Made by a program: the position numbers and the translations under genes
IMG/VR virus record: IMGVR_UViG_3300037882_000819
Coordinates: 1-43,081 of that record
Source of the DNA: a virus
Direction: 5' to 3' (one strand)
DNA length: 43,081 bases
Shown here: positions 29,871-39,361 of the stretch, in pieces
How positions within the stretch are numbered: position 1 is the first letter of the stretch
Layout of the letters: every line of letters begins with the position of its first letter
The notes under the pieces: model-generated
Database searches by the model: none
The model's input: the letters and a program-made list of their open reading frames with translations, nothing else
Told to the model about the DNA's origin: nothing

Positions 29871-32800
29871 TGGCAAACGACTTTCCTGTCTATATCCGCG
29901 CTGAGTATCTCAAGGATGGCAAGGCTGAGGCCGCCTTTCTTGCTGATGCCCAAGGCATCCTCTCGGCACCGCGCCGTGAGTTTGCGCGCTTTGCTGAGGA
30001 AACGCAGGAAACCCTTCGCCGTGCGGTTGCACTGCCTCGTTCGGCCACCGGCTCCCTCGACCTTGGCACCAGCCAATTGCAGGAAGCCAAGCGGGTCCAA
30101 GACGCGCTCGCCATTTCGGCGCGCGAATATGCCAATGCGCTTTCCGAAGTCGCTTCAAAAGAAGGTTTTCGCAACCAAGCCACGCGCGATGCGCTCGCGG
30201 CGGCGAAGGAGGAGGCGCGAGTTCAGGAAGGGCTTTCCGCCAGTATCCGCGAGCGCATTCGCCTTGAAGATGCTGTTCAAGCGGAATTGGCGCAGACCAA
30301 ATCTGCAACCGACCAAGTGGTGCAGGCGCAGCGGCGCGGGACTACCGCAGATCAAGCGGTCATCAACTCGCGCGGCGCAATGCGACAGGCCGGCATTCAG
30401 GCCGGGCAACAGCTTCAAGACATGGTTGTGCAGTTCGAAAGCGGCACCCGCGCCACGACCATTTTTGCGCAGCAGGTTCCGCAGTTGGCTTTCGCCCTTT
30501 CTGGCCTTGAGGGTAGCGCGAACAAGACCGCCAACCGCATCGGGCAGTTCGCCACATTTCTATCTGGCCCCTGGGGCGCGGCGATCTTTGTTGCGACCGC
30601 CGTGCTTGGCCCGTTTGTGGCGAAACTGTTTGAGAGCGGCGATGCGTCAAAAGACGCGGAAGGTAAAACCTACGACTTCTCGCGCAGCCTCAATGTTCTC
30701 TCGCTCAGCGCGAGTGAGGCCACAAATGCAATGGGCCAATTGGAGCAAGCCACACGCGGCGCTATTGCGGTTCAAGGCGACTTCCTGCGTGCGCAGGTAA
30801 ACACGGCCAACCAATCAGTTGCAGGGTTGAACGCCAGAATCGCCGCTACACAACGACAAATCCAACAGTTGCAGTCTGAGAACAGCCCGATTGAGGGCGC
30901 ATTCCCCGGAACCGAAACGCGGGCGTTGCAGGCCGTCATCGGTAGGCTTCAATCACAGATCACCGCCGACAGGGCGGCCCTTGCCAGCGCAATAAGCGCG
31001 CAAGCGTCTGGTCAGATTGCGCTTTCGCAACAGCGCGACATTGAATCTCGCGACCCTGCGGCGGCGGCGCGGAATGAATACAACCGGCAGGTCGGTCAGA
31101 TTAATCAGAGGCGTGAGGCCAGCATCCGGTCTGCGGCAACCGACCCGCTTGCGAGGGTTGCGGAAGGTGGCTTCTATTCTCAGCAAGCATACGAGGCGGA
31201 CCTCGCGCGGCTGGGCAATACGCGTGATGCTGCGATAGAGGCTGACCGCGCCACGAACCGGAATGGCGCCACCCCCCGCGACACAAGTGGAGCAGACTTT
31301 CGCCGCGCTTCCGCAGAGGCCCGCCGCGTGGCGACAGAATTGCGCCAACTCGACGACTTTGCAGAGAAGGCCGCCGAAAGCATCGCTCGGATCAACGAGC
31401 AGTTCAACGAACAGCCGAAGCTCGTGGACCAAGCGGCTCAAGCGACCCGGCAACTGGACGCGATCATCGCCGACCTTGGGGAGCGCAAGCCTGCCAACTT
31501 CAAACAAATGATCCTGGACGCAGAAGCCGCCAAGGACGTTATCGAAGATGCACTCGTTCGCCCGTTCGAAGAACTTGAGCGGTCAACCGAGCGCCGGATG
31601 CAGTTGGACGAACTTGTCCTCGCAGGGCGTGAGGCTGAGGCCCGCGCGCTCGAAACCATTTGGCAGATTGAGCAGCAGCTTGGCCCGCTTTCGCAAGAGC
31701 GCGTCGATGATGTTCTGGCGATGGTGGACGCCAACGAGCGGCTGACCGAGCAACTTGAACTTCACCGCGAACAGCAAGAGGCATTCCTTTCGGCCACGAA
31801 ATCGCTGCGCGGGGAACTGGAATCGCTGTTCTCTGGCGAAGGCTTCAACATTGAGCAGATCGGGCGGCAGTTGCAGGCCCGCCTTTCGGTCGAGCGAATC
31901 TTCGGCGACGCGCTGCGCGAGATCGAGGATGAGGTAAAGTCCAGCTACGACACCGGCATTGACCTGTATGAAGCGGGCAACATTCGCGCGGCGGAATCGG
32001 CTGACCGCCTTGCGACCTCATTGGACGGTGCCGCCGATAGCCTTGACAATCCCGGCTCCAAGAGCGGTGGAGCAAAAGGGCTCGCCAAGGAACTGGCAGA
32101 CATTGCCAAATCGGCGACAAGCGCCGTGGGCGTGCCGGCCAACGATAATCTGGCCGACATTGTTGTCACCGCCACCAAGCGGGATGCGCGCACGATTAGC
32201 GGCATGTCGGCGGACGACTATTTCGATAGGGTTGGCCGCTTGTTGGTCGAGCCGCTTCTTGAAGGCTTTGACGAGATCGTCGGCGAGAAGTTGGCCGGCG
32301 AGATCAGCGGTATTCTCGGCAGCGCTGCGGGCGGCTATCTCGCCGCTGGGCCGGTTGGTGGCATCCTTGGCGCGCTCAAGGGTATTCCGGGCCTCTCTGG
32401 TAGCCCGCTGGTGGGCGGCGCTTTTGATGGGGCTGTGCAAGGCGCTCAAATTAACGCCATTCTGAAATCAATTGGCATCGGTGGGAGTAAGGCGGGGGCT
32501 ACCGTTGGCGGAGCGTTTGGCGGCGCGGCGAGCGCGATCACCGGCATCCCCGGCTTGGATAAACTTGGCGCGCTACTCGGCAACTTCGTCGGCGGACTAT
32601 TCAAGGGCAGCGAAAAGGGCAGTGCGAACATCGCGGGTGGGCGCCTGACGGGCATTGTTGGCGATAACAGGGAGTTCGAGCAAGCCGCCGGTCAATTGGC
32701 CGAAACCGTTCTTTCCTCGCTCTCTCAGATTGCCGATGACCTTGGCGCAACGCTCAATACGGCGGTTGGCAATGTTTCAATCGGCGTGCGGGACGGCAGC

Positions 32801-33685
32801 TACCGCGTGGACCCAACCGGGCGCGGGCTCACCAAAACCAAAGAGGGTGCGCTTGACTTTGGTGATGATGCAGAGGCCGCCGTTCGCGCGGCCATTCTCG
32901 ACCTCGTAAATGATGGCATCATCGCGGGGCTTTCTGCTGCGGAGCAACGCCTCCTGAAAGCTGGTGACGACATCGAGAAGGCGTTGCGTGACGTTCTCGA
33001 CTTCCGGGCGGTGTTCGACCGTCTCAAGGCGATTAAAGACCCGGTAGGCGCGCAGATCGACGACCTGAATGACGAGTTCAAGGGTCTGGTTGACCTGTTC
33101 ACCAAGGCAGGTGCGAGCGCCGCTGAATTTGCCCAATTGGAAGAACTCTACGGCATTGAGCGGGCGAACCTTATCCGCGAAGCAACCGAGCAAGTTGCCG
33201 GTTCTCTCAAGTCTCTCCTGTCCGATTTGAACATTGGCGACAGCGGGCTTTCGCTTCGTGAACGCCGGGCCAACGCGCAAACCGAATATGATGCGCTTGC
33301 GGCGCGGGTGCGGGGCGGCGACACAACCGCATTCGATGATTTCGCAGCATCGGCGCGGCAATTGCTGGAACTTGAGCGGACCATATTCGGAAGCCAAGCC
33401 GAGTATTTCCAACGGTTTGATGAGGTCCGGGCGCTCACACAAGGCGCGCTGACAAACCAGCAAGCCCTTATCGACACGGCGGCAAACCGGGATAACCCCT
33501 TCGGCACGACCGGAACGACACCATCGAATGCGCCGCTGATTGCAGCGATCGATGGGCAGACCAATGCCGTTGTCAGCCAGCTTACGGCGATGAACGACAA
33601 TATGGCGACGCTGATCCAGTTGCAATTGGCTGGTGGCGGGGCGGGGCAGTTCAACTATTCCGGCTTTGGGCGAAGCTACTTCTGA
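29870..33685 (+). CDS. Tail tape measure protein
   Basis: This 1271-residue protein sets tail length and probably leaves the tail during DNA entry. Its length suggests a tail near 190 nm (about 0.15 nm per residue). The N-terminal 470 residues are long charged helices around a hydrophobic section (RIGQFATFLSGPWGAAIFVA, about residues 220-240). Gln/Arg/Glu-rich coiled coils follow to about 690. A Gly/Ala-rich hydrophobic stretch (about 810-905, including GGILGALKGIPGLSGSPLVG) probably inserts into membrane. The C-terminus is again helical. No peptidase or lysozyme domain was recognised. Confidence 0.92.
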   Translation: MANDFPVYIRAEYLKDGKAEAAFLADAQGILSAPRREFARFAEETQETLRRAVALPRSATGSLDLGTSQLQEAKRVQDALAISAREYANALSEVASKEGFRNQATRDALAAAKEEARVQEGLSASIRERIRLEDAVQAELAQTKSATDQVVQAQRRGTTADQAVINSRGAMRQAGIQAGQQLQDMVVQFESGTRATTIFAQQVPQLAFALSGLEGSANKTANRIGQFATFLSGPWGAAIFVATAVLGPFVAKLFESGDASKDAEGKTYDFSRSLNVLSLSASEATNAMGQLEQATRGAIAVQGDFLRAQVNTANQSVAGLNARIAATQRQIQQLQSENSPIEGAFPGTETRALQAVIGRLQSQITADRAALASAISAQASGQIALSQQRDIESRDPAAAARNEYNRQVGQINQRREASIRSAATDPLARVAEGGFYSQQAYEADLARLGNTRDAAIEADRATNRNGATPRDTSGADFRRASAEARRVATELRQLDDFAEKAAESIARINEQFNEQPKLVDQAAQATRQLDAIIADLGERKPANFKQMILDAEAAKDVIEDALVRPFEELERSTERRMQLDELVLAGREAEARALETIWQIEQQLGPLSQERVDDVLAMVDANERLTEQLELHREQQEAFLSATKSLRGELESLFSGEGFNIEQIGRQLQARLSVERIFGDALREIEDEVKSSYDTGIDLYEAGNIRAAESADRLATSLDGAADSLDNPGSKSGGAKGLAKELADIAKSATSAVGVPANDNLADIVVTATKRDARTISGMSADDYFDRVGRLLVEPLLEGFDEIVGEKLAGEISGILGSAAGGYLAAGPVGGILGALKGIPGLSGSPLVGGAFDGAVQGAQINAILKSIGIGGSKAGATVGGAFGGAASAITGIPGLDKLGALLGNFVGGLFKGSEKGSANIAGGRLTGIVGDNREFEQAAGQLAETVLSSLSQIADDLGATLNTAVGNVSIGVRDGSYRVDPTGRGLTKTKEGALDFGDDAEAAVRAAILDLVNDGIIAGLSAAEQRLLKAGDDIEKALRDVLDFRAVFDRLKAIKDPVGAQIDDLNDEFKGLVDLFTKAGASAAEFAQLEELYGIERANLIREATEQVAGSLKSLLSDLNIGDSGLSLRERRANAQTEYDALAARVRGGDTTAFDDFAASARQLLELERTIFGSQAEYFQRFDEVRALTQGALTNQQALIDTAANRDNPFGTTGTTPSNAPLIAAIDGQTNAVVSQLTAMNDNMATLIQLQLAGGGAGQFNYSGFGRSYF

Positions 33686-35760
33686 TGGCTGTGATCCACT
33701 GCCTTGCCTCGATCAACGCCTTCGACCCTGTGAGGGGTGAGCGTGTGCAGGTGCGCGTCTCGTCTGCGCAGATCCGCAGCATCACTGGCTTGAACGGCCA
33801 GCGGTGGATTCCGGCGATGGTGGAGGCTCCCTCGCTTTCGATGCAGTTGTTCAATGGGGATTTCACCGCGCCGATTGCGCCGGGAGCGGCCTCGCTCAAA
33901 CTGGTCATGCGGGCTCTGGTTCGCCCGAACGCCTGGCCCGATGCGTGGCGCTATTACTGGCCGGATGCTGAGGTGGTGATTTATGCGGCCCCGGCGGGGA
34001 CCGCATGGCCTTGGCCGGTGGCTTTCCGGGGGCGGGTGGGCAGTTTCCAAGAGGAAAACGGCGCTTTGGCGCTTTCCGCCTCGGTGGACATTGAGCCATT
34101 CGAACGTGACGTTCTGACATCGACCTATTTGGGGACGGGCGGGGCGCAGGGCGTGTCCGATCTAAAGGACAGGCCGCGCCCGCTTGTGTTGGGCCATGCG
34201 CAGAATGTCGAACCAGTGCCCATCAACATCGTGGACTCGATTTTCCAGTTCTCCGGTTACGGCCCGATTGAAGCGGTGGACGTGCTCTACGAGCGCGGCT
34301 CTGCATTCGGTCCTGCCGTGGCTGACTATGCCAGCTACACCGCATTGCAGGCCGCCACGGTGGCAAAGGGCACATGGGCAACCTGCCTTGCCGAAGGATT
34401 GATCAAGCTCGGCGCTCCCAACTACGGGGTGATTACCGGGGACATTCGCGGGCATGTGGTGGGAACCGCGACGCCTCGATTGACCGGCGCGGTGGTGCAG
34501 GCGCTCGCTGGCATTGCGGGCTTGGACCTTGCAAAACTCGACATTGGCACATTGGCGGCGATGGATGCGGCCGCGCCCTATCCCATCAATCTGGTGGTGG
34601 ATGACCAAGTGCGGTTTGCTGATCTGGCGCGGCAACTGGCGCTGTATTGCAACCGGCAGGCGGGGGTGGGGCTGGATGGCCGCTTCTTTGTCGCCCGTCC
34701 TGATCCAGCGGCGGCGGTAACGCTGCCTGCACTGCGATATTCGCGCAGCAAGGAAGAACGGACGAGCCCGCCCTATGCGAAAACGACATTCGGCGCGGCC
34801 CGTAGCTGGCGCGTGCATAGTCCGAACGAGATTGCCACTGATCTGGTGCTGAAAGGCATCTACGAGGCGACCGCATGGTATCGCACCAATGACCTCGTGA
34901 ACGGTCCTGATGGACGGGCCTTCATCTACATCAACGCAACTCCCGGCGTGGGGAATGCGCCGCCGGCCGCGCCCGCGACATCGAACGCCTATTGGCAACA
35001 GTTTGGCACGGCGGACAACACGGCATCGAGCCAAGTCGCGGTTGACCCGATCCCGGCGATTACGGTGACGGCGAATAGCTCGAACGTCACCACGACTGAC
35101 CTCAGCCTGATCCCCCGCCGCATTGTGATCCGGCGCGGGGAAACCGATGTTTCGGCCAGCGCCACCTTCACCGCTGGCACAGCGCCGGGCGGGATCGCTG
35201 GCGCATTTGGGTCGGGCGCGAATGCCAACCTGTTCACGCTGACACAGTGTGATGCAGCGGGCAGCTTCCCGGTGACGGTGACGTTTGCTGGTTTGAGCTA
35301 CGCGGCGGTGATCGAGATCGAGCGGGTGCGCGCGGCTGCAACGGTGGGTGGCGGAACGGGCAACACTAGCCCGATTAGCGATGCCTCATTTGAGCCGATT
35401 TCCAGCGATTCGTTCGTCGCGGTGGCCGAGCCTGGCGTCATCGCGTCCGATGGCAGCGGTGAACTGTCGTGGAGTGCGTCGGCGCAGTATTACGGCGAGC
35501 ATGGCACTTCGGTTGCTATCAAGGCTCAGCACTCACCCGATGGCACCACATGGACGGACGCTGCGGCCGCAACGACTGGCAGCACGACCGTTCTCTTTGC
35601 TGGTGGATATTACCTCAGCCCCGGCTTTGTGGCGGCATCTGGCACCGTGACCGGGCTGACCCCCAGCACTGACTATTATTGGCGTCTGTTGGCCCGCCTT
35701 CCGGCCGTGGCGACTGGCGCGACATTCAACGACGAGAACTTTCTCGTCGAGCAACCGTAA
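33685..35760 (+). CDS. Tail hub-like protein with C-terminal Fn3-like domains
   Basis: The 691-residue product follows the tape measure, where distal tail and hub proteins lie. The N-terminal half holds beta-rich modules (residues 1-150) and a hub-like middle (LVLGHAQNVEPVPINIVDSI near 170; VRFADLARQLALYCNRQAGV near 310). The C-terminal 220 residues are beta-sandwich-like, with a final Fn3 pattern (VTGLTPSTDYYWRLLARLP). It may combine distal tail and hub functions, because no separate L-, K- or I-like genes are seen. There is no enzyme motif. Confidence 0.72.
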   Translation: MAVIHCLASINAFDPVRGERVQVRVSSAQIRSITGLNGQRWIPAMVEAPSLSMQLFNGDFTAPIAPGAASLKLVMRALVRPNAWPDAWRYYWPDAEVVIYAAPAGTAWPWPVAFRGRVGSFQEENGALALSASVDIEPFERDVLTSTYLGTGGAQGVSDLKDRPRPLVLGHAQNVEPVPINIVDSIFQFSGYGPIEAVDVLYERGSAFGPAVADYASYTALQAATVAKGTWATCLAEGLIKLGAPNYGVITGDIRGHVVGTATPRLTGAVVQALAGIAGLDLAKLDIGTLAAMDAAAPYPINLVVDDQVRFADLARQLALYCNRQAGVGLDGRFFVARPDPAAAVTLPALRYSRSKEERTSPPYAKTTFGAARSWRVHSPNEIATDLVLKGIYEATAWYRTNDLVNGPDGRAFIYINATPGVGNAPPAAPATSNAYWQQFGTADNTASSQVAVDPIPAITVTANSSNVTTTDLSLIPRRIVIRRGETDVSASATFTAGTAPGGIAGAFGSGANANLFTLTQCDAAGSFPVTVTFAGLSYAAVIEIERVRAAATVGGGTGNTSPISDASFEPISSDSFVAVAEPGVIASDGSGELSWSASAQYYGEHGTSVAIKAQHSPDGTTWTDAAAATTGSTTVLFAGGYYLSPGFVAASGTVTGLTPSTDYYWRLLARLPAVATGATFNDENFLVEQP

Positions 35761-35795
35761 CCCGCTGACTGGCGCAGCCTGCGAAGGGATCAACA

Positions 35796-36212
35796 ATGAG
35801 TGCGATTGAGAAGAATTACACCGCATGGCGCAGCGCGCCGTGGGGCGGGACCGATGGCGATGTGAAGATCATCATCGCGGGTAGGGATTTGTCCGCTGCG
35901 GCGTTCCTGTGGGCATTTGCGCCAAGCGAGGGCGCTGCGGCGGTGATTTCGTTGGAGGCTGCGGCTGCGGGGGTGGAGGGCGTCAAGGCCACGTATTTTG
36001 CCAGTTATGCCCATCCGACCAGTGGCGCTTTGGTGCCCGGCGGCGCGACTGAGATTGTGCCCCAGATCGACGAGGCCACGCTTGAGGCGCTGACATATAG
36101 CGGGGCTGCCCCCCTGGCCCTTTTCCACCAACTTTACATCACGCCATCGGGGGGTGCTCAGTTCGTTGAGCGCTTCGGCAGTCTGACTATTCGGCAGGGG
36201 GTGCAGAACTAA
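35796..36212 (+). CDS. Small tail protein upstream of the spike
   Basis: The 138-residue product is beta-rich (GDVKIIIAGRDLSAAAFLWA, then ATYFASYAHPTSGALVPGGA), with a C-terminal QFVERFGSLTIRQGVQN. AAGGGA precedes ATG 35796. The following spike begins with QFVER segments that echo this C-terminus, suggesting these proteins contact each other or share an origin. It is probably a spike adaptor. Confidence 0.63.
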   Translation: MSAIEKNYTAWRSAPWGGTDGDVKIIIAGRDLSAAAFLWAFAPSEGAAAVISLEAAAAGVEGVKATYFASYAHPTSGALVPGGATEIVPQIDEATLEALTYSGAAPLALFHQLYITPSGGAQFVERFGSLTIRQGVQN

Positions 36213-38080
36213 TGGCTGATCAGGCACAATTTGTTGAGCGGGGGTCGCAGTTCCAGTTTGTTGAGCGCAGACTTGGTGAAGTTGACCTTGTGATTGACGG
36301 TGAGAATGTTGCCGAGGCGCGGCGGCTGACTGGCTTGGTCGAGGCCAGCGCCGACCTTGCCGAATCTGCGCGCGATATTGCGCAAGCCGCTGTTGGTGTG
36401 GATTACGCCAACGCAGCAGCCGCATTGGCGGGCGCGTCGAACGGCGAAAAGTTCACATATTGGTCGGGCGATGAGATCATTTTCGCCACCAAGACGGCTG
36501 GTGTTCTGGTCACGCTGGCGGGGCCGTGGATTGGCGGAAATCGTATTGCCGGTTACGTCACTCGAACAGCACTCAAGGCCATCGACGCTTTCGCTGGCGC
36601 GCAAGCATATCTCACCGAGGCAGGGCGCGAAGGGCAGTTCATTTTCCGCGCTGGCGACTTCTCTGCCCGCATTGCGGCTGACACCGCCGAAGGCATCTAC
36701 ATCAAGGCTGATGGCGCGGCATCGTCGGCGGGCGCATGGGTGCGGACGAATGAGCTTGTTTTCAAGGCGAGCTGGTTCGGCATTGTGCCAACCGCATCAT
36801 TCGATAATGGGCCGAACCTGCGCGCTGCCAGAAATGTTCTCGAATTGATCAGCGGAACATGGGCATCGTTCCGACTGGTACTTGACTTCGGCGTCTATGA
36901 AGTGAGCACTGCCGAGGCGGATGCAAGCGCCGCCGTGCGCTTCAATAAGGCCCCTAAAATTCAAGGACAAGGCCCACTTAACACCCAAATCCATTGGAAA
37001 ACAAGCACGGCTAACCAGCCTATGTTTCTGGTTGACCCGGTATCATCAAATGCCTGCTGGGGCATCGAGTTTTTCGACTTTGCCATTCATGCTCGCACTG
37101 GCACTGCGGCAGGTGCGGGTATCAAGATCAGTATGACATCGCCCAGTGCGACATTCGCCTTTCTAGTCCAGCGTGTTCGGGTGGCCGGGTGTCATAACGG
37201 TATCGAAACTGCCAATGTCGGCGGAACGACTGTTTACGGAGGTGTCATTCGGGACTGCTCAGTTGAGCAGATTATCAACACTGGCCGTGGGTTCAACATC
37301 GGCGGCTCTTATGTCGAAATGGACAATTGCGAAGCCTATCCGTCTTTCGACGGCACCGGCAATACAGCTTACGCTTTTTATCTGACTGCGGGCTGGTCAA
37401 AGTTCCGCAACCTGCGGGCCGCGGGGCCGGTTTACGGCGATGCACCATCGTCTGAAATCGACATTACTGTTGAGGGTCAAGCGTCTGATTGCGTTCATAA
37501 TTCAGCCGTTGTTCGCATTAATCGGATGAAAAAAATTAGATGCGTCCTTTTGGGTGCGCGAAAAACAGGCGTATCAACGCCGCAGTATGGGCTGCTGTGC
37601 CAAGATAGTGGCTACTTGATCGAGTATCTTAATCAACAAGACACTGCCGGTTATTCATCGCCAGCAACGCCCTTGATACTTGGCGGGGCCGAACCAAGCT
37701 CTTTGATTTTGGCTGAGGCAAGCGGCACTGGTGTTTTGAAGCCAGAAAGTGACGCAGAAACTGGTTACGACCCAACTATGGGTGGCAAGCTGAAAATTAT
37801 GAACGGTGGCACATGGACCGACTTTGGTGTTTGGTCATCCACTTACGATCCCGGCAGTATCGCGCCGGGTGATTCTGCCGTCACTACAGTAACATGCGGC
37901 GGGCTTAGGTCTGGCGTAATCCCGCTACATGCGAACTTCTCGATAGTTGATGCCGATATTGATGTGTCTTGTAAGTATTTGTCAGCAACGCAGGTGCAAG
38001 TCAGGTTTTCTAATCGTGGCGCTGGTGCCATGGACTTGGGTTCAGGCACACTGACTGTTTCGGCGATGAATGTGCCATGA
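36212..38080 (+). CDS. Tail spike or fibre with a beta-helix-like body
   Basis: The 622-residue product has an N-terminal particle-binding region with two QFVER copies (residues 1-20), a helical neck (to about 75) and an entry domain (YWSGDEIIFATKTAGVLVTL). A right-handed beta-helix-like body (about 215-470) contains short turns such as GCHNGIETANVGGTTVYGGV. The body resembles pectate-lyase-type spikes that bind or cut surface polysaccharide; catalytic residues cannot be assigned. Base composition falls in the second half (about 36900-38080, AT-rich codons), suggesting that the receptor-binding part came by exchange. Confidence 0.78.
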   Translation: MADQAQFVERGSQFQFVERRLGEVDLVIDGENVAEARRLTGLVEASADLAESARDIAQAAVGVDYANAAAALAGASNGEKFTYWSGDEIIFATKTAGVLVTLAGPWIGGNRIAGYVTRTALKAIDAFAGAQAYLTEAGREGQFIFRAGDFSARIAADTAEGIYIKADGAASSAGAWVRTNELVFKASWFGIVPTASFDNGPNLRAARNVLELISGTWASFRLVLDFGVYEVSTAEADASAAVRFNKAPKIQGQGPLNTQIHWKTSTANQPMFLVDPVSSNACWGIEFFDFAIHARTGTAAGAGIKISMTSPSATFAFLVQRVRVAGCHNGIETANVGGTTVYGGVIRDCSVEQIINTGRGFNIGGSYVEMDNCEAYPSFDGTGNTAYAFYLTAGWSKFRNLRAAGPVYGDAPSSEIDITVEGQASDCVHNSAVVRINRMKKIRCVLLGARKTGVSTPQYGLLCQDSGYLIEYLNQQDTAGYSSPATPLILGGAEPSSLILAEASGTGVLKPESDAETGYDPTMGGKLKIMNGGTWTDFGVWSSTYDPGSIAPGDSAVTTVTCGGLRSGVIPLHANFSIVDADIDVSCKYLSATQVQVRFSNRGAGAMDLGSGTLTVSAMNVP

Positions 38081-38220
38081 TTAGCGAACAAATCTCCGAC
38101 GCCATCGACCAAGTTATCGCGGGCGAAGTCGGGCGCGTATGCGCTCCCGGCAAGTGGCGCGTTTGGCGCGAGGATGACGGCGAGGTTTATATCGTGAGCC
38201 TTTCGGGATTGCGGTCGTGA
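38077..38220 (+). CDS. Small protein of unknown function (47 residues)
   Basis: The frame begins at ATG 38077 in an ATGA overlap with the spike stop and ends overlapping the next GTG start. The product is acidic at its start and shows a compact beta-like second half (KWRVWREDDGEVYIVSLSG). Junctions on both sides support translation. No function is recognised. Confidence 0.52.
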   Translation: MISEQISDAIDQVIAGEVGRVCAPGKWRVWREDDGEVYIVSLSGLRS

Positions 38221-38330
38221 ACGCCGATTGGGTCGCATGGGCCAGCATGATCGGTGTGACGGCATTTGTCGTGCTCACAGTGCTAGCGCTGGTCGAACTG
38301 TTGCTCGATCTGTTCGAGCGCGACAAATGA
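38217..38330 (+). CDS. Tiny membrane protein (37 residues)
   Basis: GTG 38217 overlaps the previous stop, and the TGA at 38330 overlaps the next ATG. The product is one transmembrane segment (WASMIGVTAFVVLTVLALVE) followed by an acidic/basic end (LFERDK). It sits next to the lysis genes, so it could modulate holin timing, like small antiholins. That is inference. Confidence 0.52.
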   Translation: MNADWVAWASMIGVTAFVVLTVLALVELLLDLFERDK

Positions 38331-38590
38331 CCCGGCCTGAGATCGAGCGGCTCGCGGTCATGGAAAGCGAGATTGGGCGCATCAAAGATCAACTGGCTGA
38401 AATGAAGTCGGAGCGCAGGCAAGAGCAATTGGCAACAAGCGCTCAGCTATCCGCAATCGACGGCAAATTGGATGGCCTCACCGCCCTTCGAAACAAGGGC
38501 ATCGGCGCATTCTGGCTTGCATCTGGACTGATCGGTTCAGGAATTATCGGGACGCTCGTTGCGTTCCGCGATTGGCTTTTCCACCCTTAA
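38327..38590 (+). CDS. Coiled-coil membrane protein in the lysis region
   Basis: The 87-residue product has a heptad-like charged helix (about residues 4-45: IERLAVMESEIGRIKDQLAE) and one C-terminal membrane segment (about 60-80: AFWLASGLIGSGIIGTLVAF) ending RDWLFHP. This helix-then-anchor design occurs beside phage holin and endolysin genes. It may be a holin partner or antiholin. It starts at ATG 38327 by ATGA overlap. Confidence 0.6.
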   Translation: MTRPEIERLAVMESEIGRIKDQLAEMKSERRQEQLATSAQLSAIDGKLDGLTALRNKGIGAFWLASGLIGSGIIGTLVAFRDWLFHP

Positions 38591-38603
38591 AGGGACCAAC
38601 ATC

Positions 38604-39098
38604 ATGCACCCTGACATTTGCTGGCCTCTCGCCCGGAATCGTATCCGGCGCGGGATGGTCAACCATACCTTCGGCTATGTGCGGCGCAATGCCGATGGAA
38701 CAAAGCGCCCGCATCAAGGATGGGATTTCGAAGCGGCGGACGGCACGCCATGCTTTGCCATTTCGGATGGCGAGATTGAGAAGGTCACTGAGTTTGGAGG
38801 CTACGGCAAGCAGGTGATCTTGCGCTTCACATTCGACCATGACCATGATGGCGACCGAGACACTCTATTCGCCCACTACGCCCACCTTTCCCGCTTTGAC
38901 GTGAAGCCCGGCGACAAGGTGAAGGCGGGGCAGCAAATCGGGCTGACGGGTTCCAGCGGCAACGCGGTGAGCATGTCGGGGGTGGACAAGCACCTTCATT
39001 TCGAGATCCGCACCATGCCGCTCGCCGGGCGCGGGCTGGCAAACCGCTACAGTCCGATGATCGTTTTCGGGCATTGCCCATTGGAGAAAGCCGTATGA
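38604..39098 (+). CDS. M23 metallopeptidase, probable endolysin
   Basis: The 164-residue enzyme carries the LytM/M23 zinc signature: HQGWDFE (His and Asp ligands, about residue 38) and HLHFEI (third ligand and partner His, about 135). HYAHLS lies between them near 95. It should cut peptide cross-links in peptidoglycan. There is no signal peptide, so release through a holin is expected; the two-TM gene overlapping its end is the best candidate. ATG 38604 has AAAGGGA upstream. A tail-associated role is less likely because it lies outside the tail genes. Confidence 0.83.
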   Translation: MHPDICWPLARNRIRRGMVNHTFGYVRRNADGTKRPHQGWDFEAADGTPCFAISDGEIEKVTEFGGYGKQVILRFTFDHDHDGDRDTLFAHYAHLSRFDVKPGDKVKAGQQIGLTGSSGNAVSMSGVDKHLHFEIRTMPLAGRGLANRYSPMIVFGHCPLEKAV

Positions 39099-39361
39099 CT
39101 TTTCCTGACATTATGACCCCGGACGGCAGGCGGGCTTGGGCATTCGTGGCGATCGTGGGCGGGTGCATCACCTTCACCGCGTTCGCTGCTGTTGGTGTTT
39201 GGTTGTCACGCGATCACTCTGACTATGCCTTTTGGCTGGCACTGGCCGCACATGGGCAGGTGTTCCTCGGCATGGGTGCATTGGGTTGGGTTCTCGGCCG
39301 CCGCATGATGACTAAGGCAACCCGCGACAGCATTGAGTTCGACGACCGCGAGGCATCGTAA
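39095..39361 (+). CDS. Holin candidate with two membrane segments
   Basis: The 88-residue product has two clear membrane helices (about residues 15-38, WAFVAIVGGCITFTAFAAVG; about 46-67, YAFWLALAAHGQVFLGMGAL) and a charged C-terminus with Arg/Lys then Asp/Glu. Size, topology and ATGA overlap with the endolysin fit a class II holin. No family similarity is claimed. Confidence 0.68.
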   Translation: MTFPDIMTPDGRRAWAFVAIVGGCITFTAFAAVGVWLSRDHSDYAFWLALAAHGQVFLGMGALGWVLGRRMMTKATRDSIEFDDREAS

